The notes: generated by a model from the letters alone, not told the origin. A stretch of 64,000 bases of DNA from Lutibacter sp. (GCA_030683995.1 JAUXPH010000026.1:1-64000); one strand, 5' to 3'. Positions 7,463 through 17,030 are shown, numbered from the stretch's first letter. Numbers and translations are program-made.

Positions 7463-9979
7463 ATGAAGAAAATAGCTTACTTTTTGTTCCTTTCAATCTT
7501 TTGCATCACCATAACTTTTGCACAAGCACCCAAAAAGCCTACTTCCGGAGAAATATACGAATCCATTCAAAAACTTAATTTTTTAGGAACGGTTTTGTAC
7601 ATCGCAGCACATCCCGATGATGAAAATACACGGCTAATCTCTTATTTCGCCAACGATGTTAAAGCACGAACCGCTTATTTAAGCATCACAAGAGGCGATG
7701 GCGGACAAAATTTAATCGGACCTGAGCTCAGCGAATTGCTTGGTGTAATAAGAACGCAGGAATTATTGGCGGCAAGAAAAGTGGACGGCGGCGAGCAATT
7801 TTTTACCCGCGCCAACGATTTTGGCTATTCAAAACATCCCGATGAAACGCTAAATATGTGGAATAAAGAAGCTGTTTTAAACGATGTGGTGGCCACCATC
7901 AGAAAATTAAAACCCGATGTCATTATCAACCGATTTAACCATAAAACTCCCGGAACAACGCACGGACATCATACGGCTTCAGCCATGTTAGGTTTGGAAG
8001 CATTTGATTTGGCATCCGATAAAACCTACAAAACACATTTGAAAAACGATGCTGTTTGGCAACCAAAACGTTTGTTTTTTAACACTTCCTGGTGGTTTTA
8101 CGGCAGTGAAGAAAATTTTAATAAAGCCGATAAAACCAATCTGTTAAGTTTAGAAATTGGCACTTATTATCCAAGTAAAGGTATGTCTAACAGTGAAATA
8201 GCTTCATTAAGCAGAAGCAAGCACGAATCCCAAGGTTTTGGAAGCACCGGCTCGCGAGGTACAGAAAAGGAATATCTCGAGTTTTTGAAAGGAGAATTTC
8301 CAGCAAATAAAAATGTTTTTGACGGCATTGACACTTCTTGGAATCGTGTGGAAGGCGGAAAAGAAATCGGTAAAATTTTGCAAAAAGCGGTGGCAGATTA
8401 TAATTTTAAAAATCCGGCCGCCAGCATTCCCAATTTAATTGAAGCCTATAAATTAATTCAGCAACTGAAAGATGAACATTGGAAACAATTAAAATCGGAA
8501 GAAATTAAGGAAATTATTGCGGCTTGCGCCGGATTGTATTTGGAAGCTGTGGCTAATAACGCTTCTACAACCGCAAATTCAAAAAACATCCTAAAAATTG
8601 AAGCGGTGAACAGGAGCGATGTTGCTATTTCCTTGGAATCGGTTGAGATTTCGCCATTAAATGCAAAAATGGATTCTGTGATTGTCTTAAAACAAAATAG
8701 GGCGAATTCACTTTCTTTATCCGTTGAAATTCCTTCGGAAATTAAACAAACTTCACCGTATTGGCTTCGGGAAAAAGGAAGTATCGGAATGTACCGGGTT
8801 TCCGACCAAAATTTAATCGGCTTGCCCGAAACACCAAGAATGATCGTGGCCAATTTTAAGGTTAATTTTAACGGATTTACAATTCCTTTTGACAAAAATG
8901 TGATTTTTAAATACAACGATCCCGTAAAAGGCGAAGTGTACAAACCTTTTGAAATTCTTCCCGAAGTTTCAGCTTCATTTGGAGAAAAAGTCTACATTTT
9001 TGCCAATGAAGATGCTCAAAAAATCAGCGTTAAGGTAAAAGCCATCAAGGAAAATTTAACCGGAAATGTTGCTTTGGATGTTCCTGAATTTTGGAATGTT
9101 TCCCCAAAAAGTTTTTCATTCAGTTTAAAGGAAAAAGGGGAAGAGCAAAATTTCGAATTTGTGATTAAACCACCTTCCAAGGCATCCGAAGTATTTATCA
9201 ATCCGGTTGTTCAAATTGGAGACAAAAAATATACCGATGAATTGGTTGAAATTAATTACGGTCACATTCCGTTTCAATCGGTTATCAGCCCATCAGAAGC
9301 GAAATTGGTTCGGTTAACCATTGAGAAAAAGGGACAAAAAATAGGCTATATTCAAGGTGCCGGAGATGCCGTTCCAACCGCTTTGCGTCAAATGGGTTAT
9401 ACGGTAGTTGAGTTAAATGAAGATGAGATTACGCCTGATAAATTGGTAAATTTTGATGCCATTGTATTGGGAATCAGGGCGTATAACACCAATGACAGAG
9501 CGAAATTTTATCAGAAATTCTTGCACAGTTATGTGGAAAACGGCGGAACTTTAATAGTGCAATACAACACCAATTCGCGTTTAAAAGTTGATTCATCAGC
9601 CCCTTTTCCTTTAAAATTATCCAACAATAGGGTTACGGAAGAAGATGCGGAAGTTAGAATGGTCAATCCGGCCCACGAACTGCTGAATTACCCGAATAAA
9701 ATTACAGACAAGGATTTTGAAGGCTGGGTACAGGAGCGTGGTTTGTATTTCCCAAGCGAATGGGATCCGAAATTTGAAGCCATTTTAAGCATGAACGATA
9801 AAAATGAACCCGAAAGCAAAGGAAGTTTGTTGGTTGCCAAATATGGCAAAGGAAACTTTATTTATACCGGATTGAGTTTTTTCAGGGAATTGCCTTCTGG
9901 CGTTTCCGGTGCTTATAAATTGTTTGCAAATATGCTTTCCATTGGAAAAAATAAGACAGAAAAACCTTTAAAAAACTAA
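7463..9979 (+). CDS. Large secreted PIG-L family deacetylase
   Basis: 838 residues with a signal peptide ending near residue 20. The N-terminal domain (about 38-290) is a PIG-L/LmbE zinc-dependent N-acetyl-sugar deacetylase: the metal motif AAHPDDEN is centred on His50, with a further histidine cluster HGHHTASAM near residue 170. A beta-sandwich-rich region follows. The last part (about 615-830) resembles a glutamine-amidotransferase-like or ThuA-like fold (GDAVPTALRQMGY, FDAIVLGIRAYN, KYGKGNFIYTGL), without an obvious active site. Proteins of this layout are common in Bacteroidota, next to sodium:solute symporters as here, and are thought to act on N-acetylated sugars; the substrate is not known. 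Confidence 0.85.
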   Translation: MKKIAYFLFLSIFCITITFAQAPKKPTSGEIYESIQKLNFLGTVLYIAAHPDDENTRLISYFANDVKARTAYLSITRGDGGQNLIGPELSELLGVIRTQELLAARKVDGGEQFFTRANDFGYSKHPDETLNMWNKEAVLNDVVATIRKLKPDVIINRFNHKTPGTTHGHHTASAMLGLEAFDLASDKTYKTHLKNDAVWQPKRLFFNTSWWFYGSEENFNKADKTNLLSLEIGTYYPSKGMSNSEIASLSRSKHESQGFGSTGSRGTEKEYLEFLKGEFPANKNVFDGIDTSWNRVEGGKEIGKILQKAVADYNFKNPAASIPNLIEAYKLIQQLKDEHWKQLKSEEIKEIIAACAGLYLEAVANNASTTANSKNILKIEAVNRSDVAISLESVEISPLNAKMDSVIVLKQNRANSLSLSVEIPSEIKQTSPYWLREKGSIGMYRVSDQNLIGLPETPRMIVANFKVNFNGFTIPFDKNVIFKYNDPVKGEVYKPFEILPEVSASFGEKVYIFANEDAQKISVKVKAIKENLTGNVALDVPEFWNVSPKSFSFSLKEKGEEQNFEFVIKPPSKASEVFINPVVQIGDKKYTDELVEINYGHIPFQSVISPSEAKLVRLTIEKKGQKIGYIQGAGDAVPTALRQMGYTVVELNEDEITPDKLVNFDAIVLGIRAYNTNDRAKFYQKFLHSYVENGGTLIVQYNTNSRLKVDSSAPFPLKLSNNRVTEEDAEVRMVNPAHELLNYPNKITDKDFEGWVQERGLYFPSEWDPKFEAILSMNDKNEPESKGSLLVAKYGKGNFIYTGLSFFRELPSGVSGAYKLFANMLSIGKNKTEKPLKN

Positions 9980-9980
9980 G

Positions 9981-10085
9981 ATGGAACAACAAAAATACGT
10001 TTGGAAAAAAGTTTATACAGTGGTTTTAGTCGCAAACGCGATGTACATTGTGCTGTTTTACCTAATCATGAAAAATTTCTCCTGA
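9981..10085 (+). CDS. 34-residue single-pass membrane peptide
   Basis: Short reading frame MEQQKYVWKKVYTVV... ending KNFS, with a charged N-terminus and one hydrophobic segment of about 20 residues (about 11-30). It starts one base after the PIG-L gene stop and ends one base before the symporter ATG, so it fills the gap between two genes of one transcript. Such tight packing argues for a real gene. It may be an accessory peptide of the symporter; that is inference. I know of no name for it. Confidence 0.65.
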   Translation: MEQQKYVWKKVYTVVLVANAMYIVLFYLIMKNFS

Positions 10086-10086
10086 T

Positions 10087-11787
10087 ATGCAGTGGCTGGA
10101 CTGGTTGGTGCTTATTGGCACCTTAGGATTTATAGTGATCTATGGCGCTTGGAAAACACAGGGAAGCAAAAACGTAACGGACTATATTAAAGGCGGAAAT
10201 GAAGCGAAAGGATGGACCATAGCTTTATCTGTAATGGCAACGCAAGCCAGTGCCATTACATTTTTGTCAACGCCCGGCCAGGCATTTCACAGCGGCATGG
10301 GTTTTGTGCAGTTTTATTTCGGATTGCCTATTGCCATGGTGGTTATTTGTTTGGTTTTCATTCCAATTTACCACCGTTTAAACGTATTCACCGCTTATGA
10401 ATATTTAGAAACCCGATTCGACTTAAAAACCCGAACCATAGCCGCCATTTTGTTTTTGATCCAGCGCGGTTTGGCTGCCGGAATAACCATTTTTGCGCCA
10501 GCCATTATTTTGTCGGCTGTTTTGGGGTGGGATTTAAATACTTTAAACATTATTATTGGCGTGTTGGTGATTATTTATACGGTAACTGGCGGAACAAAAG
10601 CGGTAAGTGTTACACAAAAACAGCAAATGGCGGTGATTTTTTTCGGAATGTTTGTGGCATTTTATTTAATAGTGAGCTATTTGCCGGCCGATATCACCTT
10701 TTCCAAAGCCTTGAAAATTGCCGGTGCCAGCGGTAAAATGGAGGTGCTGGATTTTTCTTTTAATTTGGAAAACAGGTATACTTTTTGGAGCGGCATTATC
10801 GGCGGAAGCTTTTTGGCACTTTCCTATTTCGGAACCGACCAAAGTCAGGTGCAACGTTATTTGTCGGGAAAATCGATGAAGGAAATGCAGCTCGGACTTA
10901 TTTTTAACGGATTGTTAAAGGTGCCGATGCAATTTTTCATTTTATTGGTGGGCGTGATGGTTTTTGTTTTTTATCAATTCAACAGTTCTCCTTTAAATTT
11001 TAATCCGGCTGCCGATAACGCAGTTAAAAATTCTATATATTCAGAGGAATATAAATCGCTGGAAAATAAACATTTGGAAATCGAAGCGCAAAAATCTGTC
11101 GCAAATTTAAACTACGGAATTTCCCTGGAAGATGAAAATAATACACTTCAACTTGAAAAATCGGTACAAGAAATTCAGGCGTTAAATTTATTGGAATTGG
11201 AAAATAGGGAACAAGCCAAAGAAATCATTAAAAAAGCAAGTAAATTGGTTGAAACCAACGATAAAGATTATGTTTTTATCCATTTTATTCTGAACAATTT
11301 ACCGCGTGGACTAATCGGGTTATTGTTGGCCGTGATCTTATCAGCGGCTATGTCCAGCACTGCTTCAGAACTCAACGCCTTAGCTAGCACCACGGTGATC
11401 GACTTGTACAAAAGAAACGAAAAGGTTCCAAAAAACGACCGCCATTATGTGAAAGCTTCTAAATGGTTTACGCTATTGTGGGGAATAATAGCCATCACCT
11501 TTGCCTGTTTTGCCAATTTATTCGATAATTTAATTCAGCTGGTCAATATTATTGGCTCTATTTTTTACGGAAATATTTTAGGCATCTTTTTACTGGCATT
11601 TTTTGTGAAATACGTAAAAAGCAATGCAGTTTTTGTGGCCGCATTAATTACGCAAATCATTGTAATTGTGGGTTATAAATTTGATTGGATGCCGTATTTA
11701 TGGCTGAATTTATTTGGTTGCTTCCTGGTAATGGGTATTGCGATATTGCTTCAGGGATTTTCAAAAAGAGAACTTAAGACTATTTAA
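10087..11787 (+). CDS. Sodium:solute symporter (SSS family)
   Basis: 566-residue membrane protein with about 13 predicted helices and typical SSS stretches: the N-terminal WLDWLVLIGTLGFIVIYGAW, KGWTIALSVMATQASAITFLSTPGQ in the first repeat helix, VTGGTKAVSVTQKQQ, and GLLLAVILSAAMSSTASELNALAST in the sodium-site region. It uses the sodium gradient to import a solute. An insertion of about 90 residues (about 310-400), charged and probably coiled-coil, interrupts the helices before LPRGLIGLLL. The gene order deacetylase, micropeptide, symporter suggests import of a sugar or amino sugar handled by the deacetylase. Confidence 0.9.
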   Translation: MQWLDWLVLIGTLGFIVIYGAWKTQGSKNVTDYIKGGNEAKGWTIALSVMATQASAITFLSTPGQAFHSGMGFVQFYFGLPIAMVVICLVFIPIYHRLNVFTAYEYLETRFDLKTRTIAAILFLIQRGLAAGITIFAPAIILSAVLGWDLNTLNIIIGVLVIIYTVTGGTKAVSVTQKQQMAVIFFGMFVAFYLIVSYLPADITFSKALKIAGASGKMEVLDFSFNLENRYTFWSGIIGGSFLALSYFGTDQSQVQRYLSGKSMKEMQLGLIFNGLLKVPMQFFILLVGVMVFVFYQFNSSPLNFNPAADNAVKNSIYSEEYKSLENKHLEIEAQKSVANLNYGISLEDENNTLQLEKSVQEIQALNLLELENREQAKEIIKKASKLVETNDKDYVFIHFILNNLPRGLIGLLLAVILSAAMSSTASELNALASTTVIDLYKRNEKVPKNDRHYVKASKWFTLLWGIIAITFACFANLFDNLIQLVNIIGSIFYGNILGIFLLAFFVKYVKSNAVFVAALITQIIVIVGYKFDWMPYLWLNLFGCFLVMGIAILLQGFSKRELKTI

Positions 11788-11796
11788 AAAAAAAGC

Positions 11797-11828
11797 CTGT
11801 CTGAAAATTAATTTTCAGACAGCTTTTT
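11797..11828. terminator. Bidirectional terminator between symporter and DUF2911 genes
   Basis: Perfect 26-base palindrome built on CTGTCTGAAAATT and its complement, with an A-run before it and a T-run after it. It serves two convergent genes. Confidence 0.85.
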
Positions 11829-11850
11829 TAAATATTCTTTCAAAAGATTT

Positions 11851-12345
11851 TTATTGAACCGGAATCACGATTTTAACGTTTTCCCACTTGATGGTAATTT
11901 CTTTTTCACCAATGGAATAATCTAACGCTTCTTGGTTTTTATCCGTATTAATTGGCTTTACATCCATTCTTAAAACATCAAGTTCCTGATTGTATCCGTT
12001 AGATCCCCAAGCATCATTTTTGCTGTTCAGGATTACAGTCCATTCCTTGTTTTCACTTGGAATAATAAAAAAACCGTATTTTCCTGCTTTAACAATGGTG
12101 TTTCCAATTTTAACGTCTTTATCGAAAGAAAAAGTGGTATTTTCATTGGCTCCGGCTCTCCAAACTTCATCAAATTTCACCAATTCTCCCCAAATTGTTC
12201 TTCCTTTAACGCTGGGTGAACCATAATCAACTATTGCAGTTGCTGCGCCTATTTTGCCAGTTGCTTGTTTTCTCGGACTTTCTTGCGCGAAAGTCAACGT
12301 GGCAATCATCAATAATACGATTGTGAATTTTAGTTTTTTCATCAT
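11851..12345 (-). CDS. DUF2911 protein, single domain
   Basis: About 164 residues with a signal peptide (MMKKLKFTIVLLMIATLTFAQ) and one DUF2911 domain: IVDYGSPSVKGRTIWGELV, then EVWRAGANENTTFSFDKDVKIG and AGKYGFFIIP. The ATG at 12345 forms TAATG with the stop of the upstream DUF2911 gene, so I prefer it to a start 15 bases earlier. Function is unknown; members are exported beta-rich proteins of Bacteroidota. It is a shorter paralogue of its neighbour, probably a tandem duplicate. Confidence 0.8.
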   Translation of the reverse strand: MMKKLKFTIVLLMIATLTFAQESPRKQATGKIGAATAIVDYGSPSVKGRTIWGELVKFDEVWRAGANENTTFSFDKDVKIGNTIVKAGKYGFFIIPSENKEWTVILNSKNDAWGSNGYNQELDVLRMDVKPINTDKNQEALDYSIGEKEITIKWENVKIVIPVQ

Positions 12346-13193
12346 TATTTTTTTGTCCATTCGGCAATCGATTCTTTGTTCATTTTTACATAATCGGCAT
12401 TTCCTGCTTTTTCAGCAGCGGCCAAAGATTTTTTTGCTGTGGCAATGGCTCCGGCTTTGTCGCCCAAATCTGCTTGAATCAAACTCATTCTGCGTAAATA
12501 CCAAAATGCAGGATCATCACCAGCTGTTGCTTTTTTCATCCATTCCAATGCTTGTTTTAAATCTTTTCCTTCAGTATGGTAATAGGTTGCTGCTTGAAAA
12601 TAATCATTTTTTGTTGGGCCTGCCATAGCAGTTTCTATACTTTTAAGGGTTGTTTTATCAGTTGGCACCTCAAATTTAACGCCTACGTAGGTATTTTCCC
12701 AAAGGATGCCTAATTCTGCAGAATCATTTTTTAAGTCATTCAACATCAAAGTAAATGTCTCAACTTTCATTGGTAATTGTTGCGCTGTTGCAGTGGTTTT
12801 TAAAGCTACTTTGGTTTCATCCCACTTTGCCGGATTTCCCCAATTGGTGGCATCGCTGTAAAAAATAACGTCCCAAGAAGTTGCATTTGGAATGGTGTAA
12901 ATGGCATAAGTTCCTTTTTTTAATTCTTTTCCGCTGATGGTTACGTCATCGCTGAAAGTAATTTTGGTGTTTGCGTTTGCGCCTGTTCTCCAAACTTCTC
13001 CGTAAGGAACCAAATCCCCAAAAATAGTTCTTCCTCTCATTGATGGGCGAGAATATTCTGCCGTTACATCTGTTAAACCTACAACTTGTTCCATTTTGGC
13101 GGCCGGACTTGGCTGTGGTGTTTTAATTTGAGCGTTAATTGTTGAAGAGATTGCAACGACTGCAAATAGCATAAATAATTTTTTTAGCATCAT
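12345..13193 (-). CDS. DUF2911 protein with C-terminal helical repeats
   Basis: 282 residues: signal peptide, then a DUF2911 domain (VTAEYSRPSMRGRTIFGDLV, GEVWRTGANANTKITFSDDVTI, KKGTYAIYTIP), then from about residue 195 a helical region resembling tetratricopeptide repeats (AATYYHTEGKDLKQALEWMKKA, DKAGAIATAKKSLAAAEKAG). Exported, function unknown. It shares TAATG with the second DUF2911 gene downstream. Confidence 0.8.
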   Translation of the reverse strand: MMLKKLFMLFAVVAISSTINAQIKTPQPSPAAKMEQVVGLTDVTAEYSRPSMRGRTIFGDLVPYGEVWRTGANANTKITFSDDVTISGKELKKGTYAIYTIPNATSWDVIFYSDATNWGNPAKWDETKVALKTTATAQQLPMKVETFTLMLNDLKNDSAELGILWENTYVGVKFEVPTDKTTLKSIETAMAGPTKNDYFQAATYYHTEGKDLKQALEWMKKATAGDDPAFWYLRRMSLIQADLGDKAGAIATAKKSLAAAEKAGNADYVKMNKESIAEWTKK

Positions 13194-13295
13194 AGTTTTG
13201 AGTTTTAGTTAAGTATCAAATATAGCATTTTATAAAGCCCTAAAAACGCGATTTTTTTAATTTTAACAATTTTTTAAGAAGTGATAAGCGTGAAT

Positions 13296-14936
13296 TTATT
13301 GGTATTTTTTTCTTCTGAAATAGTTGAAAATGAATCCAAATAATGCGAGAATGATTAATGGGAAAAGAATGTTTATCAATTGCCATTTGCCCGATTCTTC
13401 AAATGCTTTTTCTTTGTTAAGAAAGTCGATTTTAACTGTTTTTGAACGAATGTTGATCAGGCCGGAATCATCAAGCAAATAATTTACGGTATTCAGTAAA
13501 AATTCTTTGTTGCCGTAACGCTGATTGGTCCATTTATTAAGGCCTAATTCAAGCGGACTTCCTTTAGCAATTTCGTTGGCTATTATGTCGCCGTCGGCAA
13601 TGACCACCATTTTATTTTCTGTTCCGTTTTCTTTTGGCTCTGAAATTTCAAAAGGTTTTATTCTGCCAAAATAAGCCGATTTAAATTTCCCTTCCAGCAA
13701 CACAGAGATCGTTTTATTTCCTTTGCGATAATCTTCCTGATTTGGTTTTTGGGTAATGGTTCTCAAGGAAATGATGGCTGGCGTTCCTATCGATTTTGAA
13801 AGCGGGGAACTTTGAAGCAAGACCGTTTTTTGAATGTTGTTTTTCAGGGTATCAATGCTGTTGGCGAATTTTAGGTTTACCGCTTCAATATTGTTGTTTA
13901 TTGGATGGTTATTTAAAGAATTCACCAATGGAAAATATTCCCATAAGAATTGGTTAAATTGGGTTTGGTTTCCAATATTTCCTGTTGCCAAAGGAATTTC
14001 TGAACTGTATAAATCGGCAATTAAATCGGGATTGATTCTAATGCCGTAATTAAAAAACAAATCGGTTAACCCTAAATCTCTGGGGTACGCCAACGTTTCG
14101 CCGGTTTGCATCAAGCTGTCCAATTCTGCCTGCACATTGTCTATTAACCACAATGTTTTACCGCCATTCATCACAAATTGGTCCATCGTAAATTTTTCTG
14201 CTTCCGTAAATTTTTCGGTTGGTTTGGCGATGATGGCCAGGTCAAATGTTGAAATTTGCGCCAATGTTTTTTGCGGTTGCACCGCCACACTGTCTAGCGT
14301 AAAAGGCGCCAAAAAGTAATATTCGCCCAATTTTCGCAAAAAATCGGCCAAATAAATATCACTGAGTTCACCATTTCCTCTTAAAACAGCTATTTTCTTC
14401 GATTTTTCTGAAGTGATTTTATGAATGGCATTGGCAAAAGCGAATTCTAAATTTTGAATGGAGCTTTCCAATTGTTGGTTTTGCGAATTTGAAAACACAT
14501 CATTTAAAAGTGATACATTTTCAGTTTTGTTTTTATGGGAAACCACCGCCCAAGGAAAGATCACAATTTCAGATAATTTTCCGTTTTCCTGAATTTGTAA
14601 CCTGCTTGCCTCAAGTCCGCTTTCAATTAAATTTTGTGCAATTTCTGCTGGATCCACAAACCGAAATTGAATATTTTTATTAAGGGCTTTCAGTTCTTCC
14701 AAATGCAATTTGGTTTCTGTTTGAAGCCGTTTAAATTCGGCAGGGAAATCGCCATTTAAATAAACGGTAACAACAACAAGATCCTTAACATTCTCAACAA
14801 TTTTTTCTGTGGCTTTGGAAAGTGTGTAACGTTTGTCTTGCGTAAAATCGAATCTTTTATAAACTTTTGAGCCTATAAAATTCAATAAAATCAAACTTAT
14901 TAAAATGACTGATATTTTAGAATACTTATTTTTCAT
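13296..14936 (-). CDS. gldG: Gliding-motility ABC transporter accessory protein GldG
   Basis: 546 residues with an N-terminal membrane anchor (about 8-26), an ABC-type uncharacterised transport domain (RFDFTQDKRYTLSKAT, VVTVYLNGDFPAEFKRLQ) and a C-terminal membrane helix (about 520-540) followed by RRKK. This is the layout of GldG, which with GldF and GldA forms an ABC transporter needed for gliding in Flavobacterium johnsoniae. The start overlaps the end of gldF by 11 bases, supporting co-translation. gldA is not in the window. Confidence 0.92.
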   Translation of the reverse strand: MKNKYSKISVILISLILLNFIGSKVYKRFDFTQDKRYTLSKATEKIVENVKDLVVVTVYLNGDFPAEFKRLQTETKLHLEELKALNKNIQFRFVDPAEIAQNLIESGLEASRLQIQENGKLSEIVIFPWAVVSHKNKTENVSLLNDVFSNSQNQQLESSIQNLEFAFANAIHKITSEKSKKIAVLRGNGELSDIYLADFLRKLGEYYFLAPFTLDSVAVQPQKTLAQISTFDLAIIAKPTEKFTEAEKFTMDQFVMNGGKTLWLIDNVQAELDSLMQTGETLAYPRDLGLTDLFFNYGIRINPDLIADLYSSEIPLATGNIGNQTQFNQFLWEYFPLVNSLNNHPINNNIEAVNLKFANSIDTLKNNIQKTVLLQSSPLSKSIGTPAIISLRTITQKPNQEDYRKGNKTISVLLEGKFKSAYFGRIKPFEISEPKENGTENKMVVIADGDIIANEIAKGSPLELGLNKWTNQRYGNKEFLLNTVNYLLDDSGLINIRSKTVKIDFLNKEKAFEESGKWQLINILFPLIILALFGFIFNYFRRKKYQ

Positions 14937-15654
14937 GCTGGATTCTAAAATGGGTGAAAATTAAAAAGATCGAAGTCACGGAAATAAAATAAATTAAATC
15001 GCGGGTGTCAATGACGCCTTTGCTGATGCTGTTAAAATGCTCGCTCATCCCGAAACTTTTAAGGGCGAAATCAAAATTTCCAACTAAATTTAACGTGGAA
15101 ATAGCTTCAAATCCGTAAAATAAAAAGAAGGAAATAATAACCGCAATAATGAACGAAACGATTTGATTTTTAGAAATTGTGGAGGAAAAAACACCAATGG
15201 CAGTGTATGCGCTTGCCAAAAAAAGCAATCCGACAAAAGAGCCAAAAGTGGTTCCAAATTCAATATTTCCAACCGGATTTCCCAATTGATAAACGCTGTA
15301 AGCATAGATTAAGGTTGGTAATATAGCCAAAATCACTAAAATCAACGCGCCTAAATATTTCCCTAAAATGATTTCCCAGTTGGTGAGGGGTTTGGTTTTT
15401 AAAATCTCAATGGTTCCCGTGTTTATTTCTTCAGAAAAACTGCGCATCGTAATGGCCGGAATTAAAAAGATGAAAATCCACGGCGCCAAAAAAAAGTAAC
15501 TGTTTAAATCGGCGAAACCTGCGTGTAAAATGTTAAATTCTCCTTTAAAAACCCACAAAAACAATCCGTTAATGACCAAATAAACCCCAATAACCAAATA
15601 ACCGATTGGCGAGGAGAAAAAGGAATTGAGTTCTTTTATTAAAATGGATTTCAT
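14926..15654 (-). CDS. gldF: Gliding-motility ABC transporter permease GldF
   Basis: 242-residue permease with six predicted helices. The start MKSILIKELNSFFSSPIGY and the motif SFSEEINTGTIEILKTKPLTNWEIILGKY are typical of GldF/ABC-2 permeases. It lies directly upstream of gldG. It supports gliding or a linked secretion or export function; the exported substrate is not established. Confidence 0.92.
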   Translation of the reverse strand: MKSILIKELNSFFSSPIGYLVIGVYLVINGLFLWVFKGEFNILHAGFADLNSYFFLAPWIFIFLIPAITMRSFSEEINTGTIEILKTKPLTNWEIILGKYLGALILVILAILPTLIYAYSVYQLGNPVGNIEFGTTFGSFVGLLFLASAYTAIGVFSSTISKNQIVSFIIAVIISFFLFYGFEAISTLNLVGNFDFALKSFGMSEHFNSISKGVIDTRDLIYFISVTSIFLIFTHFRIQHEK

Positions 15655-15658
15655 TAAA

Positions 15659-15714
15659 AATGTTTAATCGTTTATTTTTTTAACTGCCAACTGAAACTGA
15701 AAACTGCTAACTAT
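15659..15714. repeat. Quasi-periodic intergenic repeat (module AATGTTTAATCGTTTA plus AACTG repeats)
   Basis: AATGTTTAATCGTTTA at 15659-15674, followed by TAACTGCCAACTGAAACTG and a related AACTGCTAACT run to 15714. The same two modules in the same order recur at 54708-54823, between unrelated genes. Confidence 0.6.
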
Positions 15715-15715
15715 T

Positions 15716-16012
15716 TTAGGGCAGACTTTCAACTTTATCAACGCTCCAAGCTTCTGCTTTGTTGTTGAACAATGCTTTTGCTTTTCCCCAAACCACTTTA
15801 AAAAGTTCGGAATTTCTGTAGGCTTCCAAATCGGCTTCCGATTCCCAGTAACTATAGGTAAAAAACGTGTTGCTGTCGTTTTTGTCTCTGTACAATTCCA
15901 ACAAACTACATCCTTTAAAATTTCTTATTTTTTCTTTATTTTGATTAAAATTTTCAAGAAACAACGCGATGTTTGACTCTTTAAAATTCATTTTTACAAT
16001 GCGTATAAACAT
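15716..16012 (-). CDS. Small monooxygenase-fold (ABM domain) protein
   Basis: 98 residues with the dimeric alpha/beta-barrel pattern of the antibiotic-biosynthesis-monooxygenase family: MFIRIVKMNFKESN at the start, then LELYRDKNDSNTFFTYSYWE and EAYRNSELFKVVWGKAK. Family members include quinol oxidases and heme-degrading enzymes, but many have no known role. It follows the SAM hydrolase in this direction without a clear operon link. Confidence 0.75.
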   Translation of the reverse strand: MFIRIVKMNFKESNIALFLENFNQNKEKIRNFKGCSLLELYRDKNDSNTFFTYSYWESEADLEAYRNSELFKVVWGKAKALFNNKAEAWSVDKVESLP

Positions 16013-16018
16013 ATATTT

Positions 16019-16849
16019 TTAGCTAAATTTAATGGTTATTGGAGCCCGGTAATTTAAACCTAAAAGTGAAACAGCGCCACCCACAGTAGTAATGTTGCTT
16101 CTGTACATGGCGATTTCTAAAAAGTTGGCCGAATTAAACAAAGCCAATCTAGTTCCGTCTTTTTGGCGTTGTTCTTTGGGTAAGGAGAAATCAACGATAT
16201 CACTGTATTTTTTATAAATTTTTGGGAATGTATATCTGTTGGCTATCACTTCAAAATCGCGTCCTTTTCCTACTTGACTGAACAGTTTTTCGCTGATGTT
16301 GCTTATGGAATTTCCATAATTGTCCACATAAATAATATTTCCCGAAATGGTATTGTTATCTCCTGAAACTGTTGGCTGCAATTCACTGATTTTTTTAAAT
16401 TCAGGAATAATTCTGCCAATAACTTCCAGTTTGCCGCCGCGTGCAATATGACAGGCAACTTTTACAAAAACGTCCAACACAGGGAAACTGCTTTCTATAT
16501 ATTCATGAATGTTTATTTCAACAATTTTTTCGGGTGTGATTTCTGAAGCCAACAAGGAAATAACGCCGTTATCCGGACAAATAAAATAATGGTTGTCGAG
16601 CGCTATGGCGATGTGTTTGTTTTCTGAGTTCAATTCGGCATCAACCCCAACAATATGAATGCTTCCGTCGGGGAATTTTTTGTAGGCATTTCTTAAAACA
16701 TACGCAGTTTCGGTAATGTTAAAAGGTGAAATTTGATGCGAAATATCTACAATTTTAGCATCTGGCAATTCGCTGTAAATAGTGCCTTTTACCGCTCCAA
16801 CAAAGTGGTCTTTAATTCCAAAATCGGTGGTTAAAGTAATGATTGACAT
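16019..16849 (-). CDS. SAM hydroxide adenosyltransferase (DUF62 family)
   Basis: 276 residues of the chlorinase/fluorinase superfamily: ITLTTDFGIKDHFVGAVKG at the N-terminus with the conserved Asp, DISHQISPFNI, HIVGVDAELN, FICPDNGVISLL, and a C-terminal beta-barrel with YVDNYGNSISNI. Most bacterial members hydrolyse S-adenosylmethionine to adenosine and methionine; halogenation is rare and would need specific loops I cannot assign. Its stop is six bases from the next gene's start. Confidence 0.88.
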   Translation of the reverse strand: MSIITLTTDFGIKDHFVGAVKGTIYSELPDAKIVDISHQISPFNITETAYVLRNAYKKFPDGSIHIVGVDAELNSENKHIAIALDNHYFICPDNGVISLLASEITPEKIVEINIHEYIESSFPVLDVFVKVACHIARGGKLEVIGRIIPEFKKISELQPTVSGDNNTISGNIIYVDNYGNSISNISEKLFSQVGKGRDFEVIANRYTFPKIYKKYSDIVDFSLPKEQRQKDGTRLALFNSANFLEIAMYRSNITTVGGAVSLLGLNYRAPITIKFS

Positions 16850-16950
16850 AGATTATTCAAACGAAATTTTTGATGAAAATTAAAGCAAATTTTTAATAAA
16901 ATGTTTAAAACTTATTTGAAACAATTTCATAATTGTTATTTGATATTTAC

Positions 16951-16958
16951 TACATTTG
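16951..16958 (+). promoter_or_regulatory. -7 element upstream of phoH
   Basis: TACATTTG matches TAnnTTTG and lies 72 bases before the TTG start of phoH. The nearest TTG upstream is 15 bases away, shorter than usual, so this is a tentative call. Confidence 0.35.
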
Positions 16959-17030
16959 GCTATGCAAATCTAATCAATTATTTGTTGACTGAAAGACTAT
17001 TTTTTTAATAAGACTTAACACATTAATCAT

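Noticed and set aside
16019-16849. A fluorinase or chlorinase for halogenated natural products
   Set aside because: The family signature fits the common SAM hydrolases, and there are no natural-product genes nearby.
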